Source: Myxococcus hansupus
GTDB taxonomy: Bacteria > Myxococcota > Myxococcia > Myxococcales > Myxococcaceae
Assembly (NCBI RefSeq): GCF_000280925.3
Contig: NZ_CP012109.1
Location: forward strand, 4,050,501-4,114,500
DNA: 64,000 nucleotides
Reading direction: 5' to 3'
The position numbers and the translations under genes were made by a program. The first letter of the stretch is position 1, and every line of letters begins with the position of its first letter. This document shows positions 17,074 through 28,170 of the stretch, in pieces. The notes beneath the pieces are model-generated. The model saw nothing but the letters and a program-made list of their open reading frames with translations. It was not told the DNA's origin and made no database searches.

Positions 17074-17739
17074 CTATAGATCCACGACACCCGCACGCAA
17101 GGCCATCACCACGGCTTCCACATGCGAGTTGACGCCCATCTTCCGGTAGATATGCGACAGGTGCGTGCGCACCGTCCGGCGCTCCAGCGTCATCACGTGG
17201 CCCACCTCGGCGTTGGACAGGCCCTTGGCGACGTAGCGGAGGACCTCGAACTCCAGGGGCGTGAGCGCCCAGGGGTTCTCCGGCTTCTTGGCCTCCTCGG
17301 CGGACTTCGCTTGGACGGACTGGAAGTAGTTCCAGAAGCGCCGGGCGATGATGGGCTCCAGCACGGTGCCCCCTTCCATCACCTCCTGGATGCCGGAGCG
17401 GATCTTCTCCGGCCCCACCCGCTTCACCAGGTAGCCGGACGCGCCGGCCTGGATGGCCTCGTACACCTTCGTTTCGTCGTCGAAGGACGTGAGGATGAGG
17501 ATCTCCACCTCCGGGGCCCGGCGCTTCACCCGCTGGGTCACCTGGATGCCGTTGATGCCGGGCAGCTCCAGGTCGAGCAGGACGAGCTGCGGGCGGAGCT
17601 CGACGATGTCCTCCACCGCGGCCTCCCCTTCCTGCGAGCTGCCGATGACGACCAGCTCGGGAAAGGTGGCCAGGACCTTCAGCAGGTTCTTGAGGAGCTG
17701 GGGTTGATCCTCGACGACGAAGATGCGGGTCGGTTCCAC
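17074..17739 (-). CDS. NarL/FixJ-type response regulator
   Basis: A 221-residue regulator: receiver domain at residues about 5-120, with acidic 'VVEDQ', phospho-Asp in 'LVLLDLELPG' and Lys in 'YLVKRVG'; then a LuxR-type helix-turn-helix (about 150-215, 'LTPLEFEVLRYVAKGLSNAEV' region, 'RTVRTHLSHIYRKMGVNSH'). Start GTG 17739. No histidine kinase lies nearby; the gene starts 4 bp after the stop of a membrane pseudokinase, so the two are very likely co-transcribed. Output genes are unknown. Confidence 0.92.
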   Translation of the reverse strand: MEPTRIFVVEDQPQLLKNLLKVLATFPELVVIGSSQEGEAAVEDIVELRPQLVLLDLELPGINGIQVTQRVKRRAPEVEILILTSFDDETKVYEAIQAGASGYLVKRVGPEKIRSGIQEVMEGGTVLEPIIARRFWNYFQSVQAKSAEEAKKPENPWALTPLEFEVLRYVAKGLSNAEVGHVMTLERRTVRTHLSHIYRKMGVNSHVEAVVMALRAGVVDL

Positions 17740-17743
17740 GGGC

Positions 17744-19828
17744 TCACCGCCTCGGAGACGTGAACGTGTCCACCAGGACCTTCTGGTGCTGGCCCCGCTT
17801 CAAGCGCAGGTCCAGCTCCATGGGTTCTCCAGTGGCGACGGACACCAGCTTGATGTGCCGGGTACCCGCCTTGATGGGGTATCGAGTGAGGGGCGTACGG
17901 CGATGCACCCGCGCGCCGTCGATGTAGACATGGGCCGGCACGTTGGTGGTGATGGTGACGAAGGCGCGCTGCGACTTCGGCGGAAGCTTTGGCTCGGGGG
18001 CGTCGTCCTCCACCGGCGCACGAGGCGCGGGCGCCGCCGCCGGGGAGGATGGACGCGTCGAGGGCGGCGGGAGGATGGGCACGGCCGGGGGAGGTCCCAC
18101 GGGCGCCTCGGCCACGGGGGCTTCAGGAACTTCCGGCGCGGGCGCTTCGGCGTCGTCGCTTCGGAACTTCCACGCGGCCGCCAGGAAGGTGATGAGCCCC
18201 ACCCCCGCGATGAGGGCGGCGATGGCCACCTTCCGTCCGTACCGGTGCTCCGCGATGAACAGCCTGCGCTCCGCGCTGTTCAACCGCCGCTGGACCTCGG
18301 ACGGACGCGGCAGCGACGGATCGGACGGCGGCATCGCGATGTCGTCGCACTCACGGGCCGCGGCGGGCAGCATCGCGGCGGGGAGGCTGTCGGGAAGCGT
18401 CTTCGGACCCCGGGCCTCCGCCTGGGGTCGCCGGGGCCGCATCGGGCGCTTGCCCGGCGCGGAGACGGACACCGACGCCTCGTCATCCTCGGTGGGCTCG
18501 GGCGTGGAGAAGTCCTCGACCATCTTCAATCGAGGGTTGCGGCCAATGCGCGTGTGCCCGCTCCCCCCTCCCTGCGCCCCCTGCTGGCGCCGAGGCTTCG
18601 GAGGCGCCGCGCCCGGTGGCGCTTCCCAGCCCTGCTCCAGCGGCCCCGCGGGGCTTGGCGCCGTCTCCTCCGCTTCCATGGGAACCGGCTCCCCGGACTT
18701 CACGGGTGCCTTCACGCGCGTCGCCAGGGAGGCCACGTCCGGCTCGTAATCCTGCGGCCGGTACGCCTCGAACATCGGCTCCGAGGCCTCCTGCGTCTCC
18801 GCGCTGGCCTCGTCCTCCGTCAGCGCGCGGCTGTACGGCGCGCGCTGGACCACGGACTTCTCCAGCTCCTCGGCGCGCAGGTCATCCATCTCCGCGCCGG
18901 AGATGGGCTCCAGGCTGAAGGACTCCTTGAATGGCGGCGCGCCCCCGCTGACGATGCTCATCTCGTTGGGGAACAGCTCGCTCACGAAGCGGCGCACATC
19001 GTCCGGGGTGGGCATGCCCCCGTTGGCGGAGAGGTGGTTGCGCAGCGACGACGCGAACTCTCCGCTGGAGCGGAAGCGGCGCTGGGGCGTGGGCTCGAGC
19101 GCGCGGAGGATGATGGGGTCCAGCCGCGCGTTGATGCGGCGGTCCACCCGGCTGGGCGGCGGAAGCGACTCGCTGCGCCGCGTGGACACGCCACCGCTGC
19201 TCGACACCACCGGTTCGCGCTGGGTGAGCAGCTCGTAGGCGATGGCGCCCAGCGAGTACACGTCCGACTGTTCGGAGTGAGGCTCGCCGCGGGAGACCTC
19301 CGGGGCGCGGTAGGTGCCGCGGCCCCGGTGACCGAAGGACTTGCGCAACTGCGGCACGGCCATCAGAGCGCGCAGCGCGCCGAAGTCACAGACAGCGGGG
19401 AGCCCATCGCGCGACAGCAGCACGTTGCCCGGGGTGATGGCGCCGTGCACCACACCCGCCTCGTGGGCCAGGTGGATGGCCTCCAGGAGCTGGATGACGA
19501 TGTAGAGCCCCACCATGGGTGGCAGCACCACGTCCTTGGAGTGCAGCCGCTGGAGCGCCGTGCCCAACGTGAAGCCGTCCAGGTCCTCGCGCACGACGGC
19601 CAGGCGCTGACGGATGACGCCCAGGTCCAGCACGTGGAGGATGCCCGGATGGCGCACGGGCTGGAGCAGTCGGGCCGTGTCCGCGAGGTCGTGGGCATAG
19701 GCCGGGTCCGACGTCCGGGGATGGAACAGCTTCACCACCACGGGCACCCCGGGCACCTCGATGCCCTGGTACAGCTCGGCCAGCTCCCCTCCTTCGAGTT
19801 TCCCCGTCAGCCGGTAGGTGGCGCTCAT
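17744..19828 (-). CDS. Membrane-anchored Hanks-type pseudokinase with PEGA-like tail
   Basis: A 694-residue protein. The kinase-like fold covers residues about 1-270: the Lys is present ('VPVVVKLFH') and DFG near 147 is intact ('VCDFGALRAL'), as is 'YRAPE', but the catalytic loop reads 'VVHGAITPGNVLL' near residue 126, so HRD has become HGA and the catalytic Asp is missing. The glycine loop is also weak. A long acidic/Pro-rich linker follows, then one transmembrane helix (about 532-553) and a C-terminal PEGA-like domain (about 615-660, 'HVYIDGARVHRRTPL'). It probably signals by binding rather than catalysis. ATG 19828 overlaps the upstream gene's stop by 4 bp. Confidence 0.9.
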   Translation of the reverse strand: MSATYRLTGKLEGGELAELYQGIEVPGVPVVVKLFHPRTSDPAYAHDLADTARLLQPVRHPGILHVLDLGVIRQRLAVVREDLDGFTLGTALQRLHSKDVVLPPMVGLYIVIQLLEAIHLAHEAGVVHGAITPGNVLLSRDGLPAVCDFGALRALMAVPQLRKSFGHRGRGTYRAPEVSRGEPHSEQSDVYSLGAIAYELLTQREPVVSSSGGVSTRRSESLPPPSRVDRRINARLDPIILRALEPTPQRRFRSSGEFASSLRNHLSANGGMPTPDDVRRFVSELFPNEMSIVSGGAPPFKESFSLEPISGAEMDDLRAEELEKSVVQRAPYSRALTEDEASAETQEASEPMFEAYRPQDYEPDVASLATRVKAPVKSGEPVPMEAEETAPSPAGPLEQGWEAPPGAAPPKPRRQQGAQGGGSGHTRIGRNPRLKMVEDFSTPEPTEDDEASVSVSAPGKRPMRPRRPQAEARGPKTLPDSLPAAMLPAAARECDDIAMPPSDPSLPRPSEVQRRLNSAERRLFIAEHRYGRKVAIAALIAGVGLITFLAAAWKFRSDDAEAPAPEVPEAPVAEAPVGPPPAVPILPPPSTRPSSPAAAPAPRAPVEDDAPEPKLPPKSQRAFVTITTNVPAHVYIDGARVHRRTPLTRYPIKAGTRHIKLVSVATGEPMELDLRLKRGQHQKVLVDTFTSPRR

Positions 19829-20142
19829 CGCTTCTTTCGCGCCGGACGACGCCGCGAGACGGCGGAAAAGACGAAACCGCACCAGACGCACGACTCACCG
19901 CGGCGTCCGCGAGGCAACTCCAGGGTGCATCCGGGGCATCGGGGCCGGGCCCGCACGGGGGGCGCGGGCTCGGACGCCCGCTGCGAGCCCCTGCGCGCCG
20001 CGGGCTCCAGGGCCGCGACCTTCAGGCGCAACCGGGCCTCCAGGAGGCGAACCCGGTCTTCGAGCGCGGCAATCCGAGCGGACAGGCGTGCTTGAAGCGA
20101 CTCGGATGCCTCCGAGGGCTGTCGTCGGTTGGGCGAGCGCAT
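19825..20142 (-). CDS. Small coiled-coil and zinc-ribbon protein
   Basis: A 105-residue protein (from ATG 20142, MRSPNRRQPSEASESLQARL). Residues about 15-45 form a Leu/Arg-rich coiled coil ('ARIAALEDRVRLLEARLRL'). The C-terminal part has two Cys pairs, 'CPGC' and 'CVWC', a probable zinc ribbon, and a basic tail (RRRPARKKR). Its stop overlaps the pseudokinase start by 4 bp (ATGA), which supports it as a real, coupled gene. Family unknown. An ATG 14 codons further up is possible. Confidence 0.65.
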   Translation of the reverse strand: MRSPNRRQPSEASESLQARLSARIAALEDRVRLLEARLRLKVAALEPAARRGSQRASEPAPPVRARPRCPGCTLELPRGRRGESCVWCGFVFSAVSRRRPARKKR

Positions 20143-20214
20143 CGCAGACCCCGAAGCGTGCCATGCCAGCTCCGAAGCCCGCAAGGAGAGAGCCGAACCC
20201 TCCGCTCGCGTGTT

Positions 20215-21924
20215 ATGTGTCTGAGTCCCTTGGCACCGTCACTTTCCCCGTTCCGTCCCATCCCGGGTGGGCCCGCGCCGGACCCGCTTCACGGGAGCTT
20301 CCGTTCTCCACTCAACCGAGCGCGCGCCGAAGACGCCGCGCGGCGGGCCGAAGGACTGTTGTCCGACGAGGAGCTCACCCGGCTGCTCACGTCACCGCGT
20401 GAGCGCCGCGAGGTGGTGCAGCGATCGCGGGAGATCTTCGTCAACCGCAACCTGCGCATGTCCAGCGTCGACCTGTTGGGCTTCGACATGGACTACACGC
20501 TGGCCATCTACCACATGCGCCGGCTGGAGCAGCTCTCGTTCGACATGACGCTGGCGAAGCTGGTGAGCGAGTACGGCTACCCGCCGGTGGTGGGCGGCCT
20601 GCTCTACGACCATCACTTCGTGATGCGTGGGCTCGCGGTGGACCGGGTGAACGGGAACATCTTGAAGATGGACCGGTTCGGTCACGTGGGCCGCGCGTAC
20701 CACGGGTTGCGTCCGCTCAAGCGCGAGGTCTGGCGGGAGCTGTATCGCAACAAGCGGGTCCGCCTGCGCAACCCGCAGTTCGCGTGGAACGACACGCTGT
20801 TCTCCCTGCCGGAAACCTGCCTCTACGCGGGCATCATCGAGCTGATGGAGTCGCTGGGCCACCCGGTGGACTACGGCAAGCTGTACGACGACATCCGCGA
20901 AGCCATCGACACGGTGCACCGGGACAATTCGCTCAAGCGCGAGGTGCGCAAGGACCTGGCGCGCTACGTGTTCCTGGACCCGGAGCTGGGGCCAGCGCTG
21001 CACAAGCTGCGCTCGGGCGGCAAGAAGCTGTTCCTGCTGACGAACTCGGCGTGGGACTACACGGACGCGTTGATGAAGTACCTGCTGGACGGCCAGCTCG
21101 CGGAGTACCCGAGCTGGCGGAACTACTTCGACGTGGTGGTGACGGCCGCGGGCAAGCCGGGCTTCTTCACGGACGCGCGCCCGTTCCTGGAGCTGGACGC
21201 GTCCACGGAAGAAGGCCGAGTGGTGGGCGAAGCCACGTCGCTGGAGCGCGGCAAGGTGTACTCCGGCGGCAACCTGGCGCGCTTCGAGGAGCTCACGGGC
21301 TACCGGGGCGAGAACATCCTGTACGTGGGCGACCACATCTACGGCGACATCCTGAAGTCGAAGAAGTCGTCGCTGTGGCGCACGTGCATGGTGGTGCAGG
21401 AGATTGAAGATGAAATCACCTACACCGCGACGCGCCAGGAGGACATTGGGACGTTGTCGCAGGTGGAGGTGCTGCGCGAGCGCCTGGACGACGAGGTCAA
21501 CCACCACAAGACGCTGCTCAACATCCTGGAGCGGCGGCTGGAGCGGGAACAACTGACGGCGGACGAGCGCCTGGGCGTGGACGAGCTGCGCAAGCAGACG
21601 AAGCTGGAGTTGGACCGGATGCGCCGCGCGCTGAAGGAAGCCAACGAGGTGGCGGACACGCTCGAGGTGGACGTGGAGGAGGGCTTCAATCCGTACTGGG
21701 GGTTGCTCTTCAAGGAGGGCAACGAGAACAGCCGGTTCGGCTACCAGGTGGAGCAGTACGCCTGCCTGTACACGAGCCGCGTGTCGAACTTCCTGCACCA
21801 CTCCCCCATGCAGTACTACCGCTCGCCCCGGGACAAGATGGCCCACGAGCAGGCCGGCGCCCTGTCCGCGCGCCTGTCCCCCATGGGCGGAGAAGGCCCC
21901 GCCAAGGGCGCCGGGAACGAGTAG
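20215..21924 (+). CDS. HAD-superfamily cytosolic 5'-nucleotidase (NT5C2-like)
   Basis: A protein of about 569 residues matching the purine 5'-nucleotidase group of the HAD superfamily, which removes phosphate from IMP/GMP in eukaryotes. Motif I is 'LLGFDMDYTLAIY' (Asp nucleophile and DxDxT pattern), motif II 'KLFLLTNS', and motif IV near 'NILYVGDHIYGDILKSKK'. A helical stretch with charged heptads lies near residues 410-500. The exact start is uncertain: ATG 20215 is the first in-frame ATG past the divergent gene; TTG codons further down could also serve. It is divergent from the zinc-ribbon/pseudokinase operon. Confidence 0.88.
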   Translation: MCLSPLAPSLSPFRPIPGGPAPDPLHGSFRSPLNRARAEDAARRAEGLLSDEELTRLLTSPRERREVVQRSREIFVNRNLRMSSVDLLGFDMDYTLAIYHMRRLEQLSFDMTLAKLVSEYGYPPVVGGLLYDHHFVMRGLAVDRVNGNILKMDRFGHVGRAYHGLRPLKREVWRELYRNKRVRLRNPQFAWNDTLFSLPETCLYAGIIELMESLGHPVDYGKLYDDIREAIDTVHRDNSLKREVRKDLARYVFLDPELGPALHKLRSGGKKLFLLTNSAWDYTDALMKYLLDGQLAEYPSWRNYFDVVVTAAGKPGFFTDARPFLELDASTEEGRVVGEATSLERGKVYSGGNLARFEELTGYRGENILYVGDHIYGDILKSKKSSLWRTCMVVQEIEDEITYTATRQEDIGTLSQVEVLRERLDDEVNHHKTLLNILERRLEREQLTADERLGVDELRKQTKLELDRMRRALKEANEVADTLEVDVEEGFNPYWGLLFKEGNENSRFGYQVEQYACLYTSRVSNFLHHSPMQYYRSPRDKMAHEQAGALSARLSPMGGEGPAKGAGNE

Positions 21925-21960
21925 CCGCTCAGGACGTGTCAAACCCTCCCCTAGACTGGG

Positions 21961-22017
21961 AACCTGTCAGGTAGCCCTCCCGAGAAGTCGGGTGCTAACC
22001 TGAGGACGTCACAGGTT
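21961..22017. repeat. Nested palindrome before the Uma2 gene
   Basis: Three nested inverted repeats: outer AACCTGT (21961-21967) with ACAGGTT (22011-22017); middle CAGGT-AGC (21968-21975) with GCTA-ACCTG (21994-22002); inner CCCGA (21979-21983) with TCGGG (21988-21992) around a GAAG tetraloop. The element lies between two plus-strand genes and ends 22 bp before the next start. It could be an RNA structure, an operator or a dispersed palindromic repeat. Confidence 0.6.
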
Positions 22018-22039
22018 TCCTTCGAGGAGAGGTGTGGGC

Positions 22040-22636
22040 ATGGGTTGGGGGAAGCGACGGAAGCCAGCGACCTACGAGGACCTCGAGCAGCTACCGGTCG
22101 GCTGGGTTGGAGAAATCGTCGACGACGCGCTGTATGCCGCGCCGCGGCCCGCCTACGGACACCTGCGCGCCGCCGTCCGGCTGACGAGCCTCCTCACCCA
22201 TGCCTTCGAATTCTCACGCGAGGGGCCTGGAAGCTGGTGGTTCCTCGCGGAGCCCGAGCTCCATCTGGCGCGCGATGTGGTGGTGCCCGACGTCGCCGGG
22301 TGGCGTCACGAACGGCTACCAGAGCCCCCAGACCCCGAACTGCCCTGGTTCAGCACCGCGCCGGACTGGCTCTGCGAAGTGCTGTCCCCCTCCACGCGAA
22401 GCCTGGACCGGCTGCGCAAGCTGCCGCTGTACTTCCGCGAGGGCGTGGGGAACGTGTGGCTCATCGACCCCGTGCAGCAGTCGCTGGAGGTCTACCGGCG
22501 AGGCGCCACGAGCTGGGTCCGCAGCCAGCTCTTCACAGGGAACGTCACCGTGAACGCGGAGCCCTTCGAAGCCACGTCACTGCACCTGGGAATGCTGTGG
22601 ACGCCCCGCCCGGGAAGCCCGCCGGTACACCGGTGA
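22040..22636 (+). CDS. Uma2 family (DUF820) putative nuclease
   Basis: A 198-residue protein of the PD-(D/E)xK-like Uma2 family, common in cyanobacteria and myxobacteria. Conserved pieces: 'YEDLEQLPVGWVGEIVDDALY', 'DVVVPDVAGW' (Asp), 'CEVLSPSTRSLDRLRKLPLY' (Glu and Lys) and 'VWLIDP'. These fit the E/D...D...ExK site, so nuclease activity is possible but unproven for the family. ATG 22040 was chosen over GTG 22034 because AGGAG at 22025-22029 is then at proper distance. A nested palindrome lies just upstream. It converges on the methyltransferase gene (9-bp gap). Confidence 0.85.
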   Translation: MGWGKRRKPATYEDLEQLPVGWVGEIVDDALYAAPRPAYGHLRAAVRLTSLLTHAFEFSREGPGSWWFLAEPELHLARDVVVPDVAGWRHERLPEPPDPELPWFSTAPDWLCEVLSPSTRSLDRLRKLPLYFREGVGNVWLIDPVQQSLEVYRRGATSWVRSQLFTGNVTVNAEPFEATSLHLGMLWTPRPGSPPVHR

Positions 22637-22645
22637 GCCATCCCC

Positions 22646-23446
22646 TCACGGCTCGCCGGAGGGCCCCACGCGGCCCCAGACGACGTCGGTGAAGCGCGAG
22701 CCGGGCTCATCCTCGAGCCCGAGCTTGCGCAAATCATCCGTGTACTTCGCGCCCTTCACCACCACCCACCGGCGCGCCACGCGGCGTGCCGCCTCCAGCG
22801 TCTCCAGCGTCAACGGCGCGTGCTCCGCGAAGCGGCGCAGCATGTCGAACGCGGGCTGCGACTTGCGCGGCTTGGCGAACATCGGGTCGAAGAACACGAC
22901 GTCGAATGAACGAGGCGCCAACGTCTTCAGGTACTCGCGCGCATCCGCGTGCAGCACCTCCACGGGTCCGGAGTCCTCGCCCAGCGCGTAGCGCCGCAGC
23001 CCCTCCCCCGCCACCGCCGCCAGCGCCTGACTCCGCTCCAGCCCCACCACGCGCCCCGAAGGCCCCACGGCCAGCGAGGCCACCATTGCGTCCTGCGCCA
23101 GCCCCAGCGTGCAGTCCAACACCGCGTCGCCCGCACGAAGCTCCGCCACCCGAACGAAGGCATCCGCCTCGCCCTCGCGCAGCCGCATCCGGCGCAGGTG
23201 CGCCATGCCCGCGTGAAAGCCAAACGAGCCCTCCGCGTCCCACAGCGTGACGCCGTCCCCGCCCACCACGAGCAGCGCGGACGCCTTCGTCCCCAGCCAC
23301 GGCGCCACGCTCTCCTTCGCGCGCCGAGGAAGAAACGGCACGCCCCACCGCGCCCCCACCGCGCGCGCCTCGCGCACCAACGCCGCGTCCACCTTCGTGC
23401 TCGTCGTCACCGCCAGCGGTACCAGGGCCACCTCCGCCTTTGGCAT
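22646..23446 (-). CDS. RsmJ-like class I SAM-dependent methyltransferase
   Basis: A 266-residue methyltransferase. 'VLDCTLGLAQDAMVASLAVG' is the SAM-binding motif I region; 'VVFFDPMFAKPRKSQPAF' matches the DPMF box of RsmJ (YhiQ), the enzyme that methylates 16S rRNA at G1516. By that likeness it may modify rRNA, but the N-terminal 90 residues look different from E. coli RsmJ, so the target is inferred. ATG 23446 (MPKAEVALVPLAVTTS) was chosen as the natural domain start; an in-frame ATG at 23509 would add 21 residues. Confidence 0.8.
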   Translation of the reverse strand: MPKAEVALVPLAVTTSTKVDAALVREARAVGARWGVPFLPRRAKESVAPWLGTKASALLVVGGDGVTLWDAEGSFGFHAGMAHLRRMRLREGEADAFVRVAELRAGDAVLDCTLGLAQDAMVASLAVGPSGRVVGLERSQALAAVAGEGLRRYALGEDSGPVEVLHADAREYLKTLAPRSFDVVFFDPMFAKPRKSQPAFDMLRRFAEHAPLTLETLEAARRVARRWVVVKGAKYTDDLRKLGLEDEPGSRFTDVVWGRVGPSGEP

Positions 23447-23692
23447 CCACCACGCCCGCCGCGCAGGGGCAACCGATTCCTCCGCCCACGACGCCGTGCG
23501 GCAATTCACGGATGTCCCATCGCGTCAATCGTGGAGAGCCGCGTCATCCTCCGTCGGAGACCCGACACGATAAGGACGAGTTAACGAACTTCATAGGAAT
23601 CCGCGCCTTGGTGCCTCAGAATCAGACTTCCTTCGGACGATGGAGAATCTCCCCAATCCGCGCCCGGAGTGGATCGCTTGGAGAGGACAACG

Positions 23693-25936
<2,244 letters not shown>

Positions 25937-25955
25937 TCCGCTGAAGCCTCACCCG

Positions 25956-25986
25956 AGGAGGGCCGCGCGGAGCAGGCGGCCCTCCT
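25956..25986. terminator. Bidirectional hairpin between convergent genes
   Basis: A perfect 11-bp stem, AGGAGGGCCGC paired with GCGGCCCTCCT, with a 9-nt loop lies between the di-heme cytochrome gene (plus) and the diguanylate cyclase gene (minus). There is no clear U run on either side, so it is a likely but not textbook terminator for both. Confidence 0.6.
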
Positions 25987-26001
25987 TGCCGTACGCCGGA
26001 C

Positions 26002-28170
26002 TCAGGAAGCGTTCGCCGCGTGGAGCTGCTTGCGGCCGCCCTGCATGATGGCCACGGTGACGGACTGGTTACGACCGTTGCGCTTCGAGTGGTAGAGGCA
26101 CTGGTCGGCCAGGTCGATGAGCTGCTGCTTCTCCATGGCGCTGTCGGGGAAGGTGGCGATGCCCAGGGACATGGTGATTCGCAGCGGCCCCATCTCCGTC
26201 TGGAAGACCTCCGCCTGCACGGCCTCGCGGATGCGCTCGGAGATGGTGAAGGCGCCCTTGGCGTCCGTCTCCGGCATGACGATGACGAACTCCTCGCCGC
26301 CGTAGCGGGCGACGATGTCCGTGTCGCGCGCCATCGTCTTGATGATGCGGGCGACGCCCTTGAGCACCTGGTCGCCCGTCGGGTGGCCGTAGGTGTCGTT
26401 GACGCTCTTGAAGTGGTCCACGTCCGTGAGGATGACGGAGCACTTGCGCTGGTAGCGCCGCGCCTGGGCCAGGATTTCGTCCGCCTTCGTCTGGAAGGTG
26501 CGGTGGTTGAACAGGCCGGTGAGGCCGTCCGTGGTGGCCATGCGCTCCATCTGCTCGAAGAGCTGCGCGCGGAGCACCGCCTGCGCCGCCTGGATGGCGA
26601 TGACTTCAATCATCCGCAGCACGTCCTGCTCGAAGGCCGCCTTCTTGCGCGAGCCCGCCACCAGCGTGCCCAGGATGCGGTCACCCGCCACGAGCGGGAA
26701 GATCTTCAGCGCGCCCAGGCCGCGAATCTGCGTCTCGTCGTCGAAGATGATCTGCCGGTCCATGGCCTTGATGTCACGGCCCGGCAGCGGCGCCCCGTAG
26801 CGGACCACGTTGGCCACGAGGCCATTGTTGTCCTCGAAGCTCTGGCCGGACAGCGCCTGCCCCTGTGCCGTCACGCCGGACATGCGCACCACGCGGTGCA
26901 TGCGCTTGCCGTCCACCTCGGACACCAGCGTCACCGCGCAGAAGTCCAGGCCCGCGAGCTGACGGGTGCTCTCCAGCACCGCGACGAAGACCTGGTCCGG
27001 GCTGCCCGCGCGGTTGAGCTCCTCGATGGCGCGGAAGAACCGGTCCTTCTCGTCCCGCGTCTTGCGGATGTAGCTCATCACCCGCTCCACCTCGATGGAG
27101 CGCAGCACCTCGCCGGCGATGATGCTGAGCAGCTTCTCGTCCTGGTCGCTGAAGGGCTCGTTGGCCAGCCGGTCCGCCACCAGCACGCCGCGCACCAGGC
27201 CCGTGGCCTCCAGGATGGGCACCGCGAGCAGCGCCTGCACCGTGGGGCCGCCGCCCTCGTAGTGCGTCACGCCCTTGAGGCCGTTGGGCGAGTTCATCCG
27301 CACCGGCGCGCGGCGCTTGAGCACGCCGCCGATGATGCCCTCCCCCGCGTTGAAGCGCTCGCGCTGCACGCGCTCGGAGCCGGAGCGGCAGTCGTACAGC
27401 TTCAGGCTGCGGTCGTCCGACGTCAGCAGGAAGGCGGCGCAGGTGTTCGTGCGCAGGCCCGTCTCGGCGATCTCCAGCGCGGCCTGCACGGCGCCTTCAA
27501 TCTCCTTCACGGAGGCCACCAGCCACTTCTCGTCGGAGCTCATCCCGCTGAAGCTGTCCTGCGTCCCGGAGGACACCAGCCGGAAGGTGCGGGCCCGCTC
27601 CTCCACCTCGCGGATGCGCTTCTGCACCGCGTCGCTCTCCGCCCGGCGCGCCGCCGCGATGCGCGTGGCGAGCACCAGGTGGTACAGCCCGGAGAACAGG
27701 GCCAGGAAGGCCGCGTGCGTCAGGTAGCCCGTGGCGTTGGGCACCGGCCCGCCCAGCGTCACCAGCGCGTCGAACACCAGCGCCACGCCCAGCAGCGTGA
27801 GGCCGGCGTTGCGCGGCAGGAAGGCCACCAGGAAGGCCATCAACAGATAGACGATGGGGAACAGGTCCCCGCCACCAATGGCCACCACGACGAAGGCCGC
27901 GGAGATGAGCGCGCCGCCCAGCTCCAGGTCGTCGCGCAGGTCGATGACGGCGCCCACCGCGCCGCGCATGGCCCGGCGCCAGGCCGCCACTGCGATGCCC
28001 ACGAGCAGGCAGACCACCAGGGCCGCTTCCGTCCACCCCAGCGTCTGCAACCCCCGGAAGCCGCCGCGCGCCAGATGGATGAACGTGGCGAGCGCCGCGG
28101 CGGCGGGGATGGAACGGACGGCGAGACGCAGCAACCTTCCGGGAGACGGAAACTCGGGAAGCGACGTCAT
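26002..28170 (-). CDS. dmxA: Membrane diguanylate cyclase, TM-GAF-GAF-GGDEF (DmxA-like)
   Basis: A 722-residue protein: about six transmembrane helices (residues 15-180), two GAF-like domains (about 225-375 and 400-550) and a C-terminal GGDEF domain. The active site is 'RYGGEEFVIV' (GGEEF near residue 623), and an I-site 'RDTD' lies five residues before it, so it should make cyclic di-GMP and be product-inhibited. The domain order matches what I recall of DmxA of Myxococcus xanthus, a cyclase acting at cell division; the symbol rests on that likeness and on the FtsB-like gene overlapping its start by 4 bp. Treat the symbol as provisional. Confidence 0.88.
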   Translation of the reverse strand: MTSLPEFPSPGRLLRLAVRSIPAAAALATFIHLARGGFRGLQTLGWTEAALVVCLLVGIAVAAWRRAMRGAVGAVIDLRDDLELGGALISAAFVVVAIGGGDLFPIVYLLMAFLVAFLPRNAGLTLLGVALVFDALVTLGGPVPNATGYLTHAAFLALFSGLYHLVLATRIAAARRAESDAVQKRIREVEERARTFRLVSSGTQDSFSGMSSDEKWLVASVKEIEGAVQAALEIAETGLRTNTCAAFLLTSDDRSLKLYDCRSGSERVQRERFNAGEGIIGGVLKRRAPVRMNSPNGLKGVTHYEGGGPTVQALLAVPILEATGLVRGVLVADRLANEPFSDQDEKLLSIIAGEVLRSIEVERVMSYIRKTRDEKDRFFRAIEELNRAGSPDQVFVAVLESTRQLAGLDFCAVTLVSEVDGKRMHRVVRMSGVTAQGQALSGQSFEDNNGLVANVVRYGAPLPGRDIKAMDRQIIFDDETQIRGLGALKIFPLVAGDRILGTLVAGSRKKAAFEQDVLRMIEVIAIQAAQAVLRAQLFEQMERMATTDGLTGLFNHRTFQTKADEILAQARRYQRKCSVILTDVDHFKSVNDTYGHPTGDQVLKGVARIIKTMARDTDIVARYGGEEFVIVMPETDAKGAFTISERIREAVQAEVFQTEMGPLRITMSLGIATFPDSAMEKQQLIDLADQCLYHSKRNGRNQSVTVAIMQGGRKQLHAANAS

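Noticed and set aside
17723-20095. Very long open frame antisense to the pseudokinase
   Set aside because: Its protein is Arg/His/Gly-rich with no domain; it is a mirror of GC-biased codons in the real gene.
20392-21942. 516-codon open frame antisense to the HAD nucleotidase
   Set aside because: Composition typical of an antisense shadow; the plus strand has HAD motifs.
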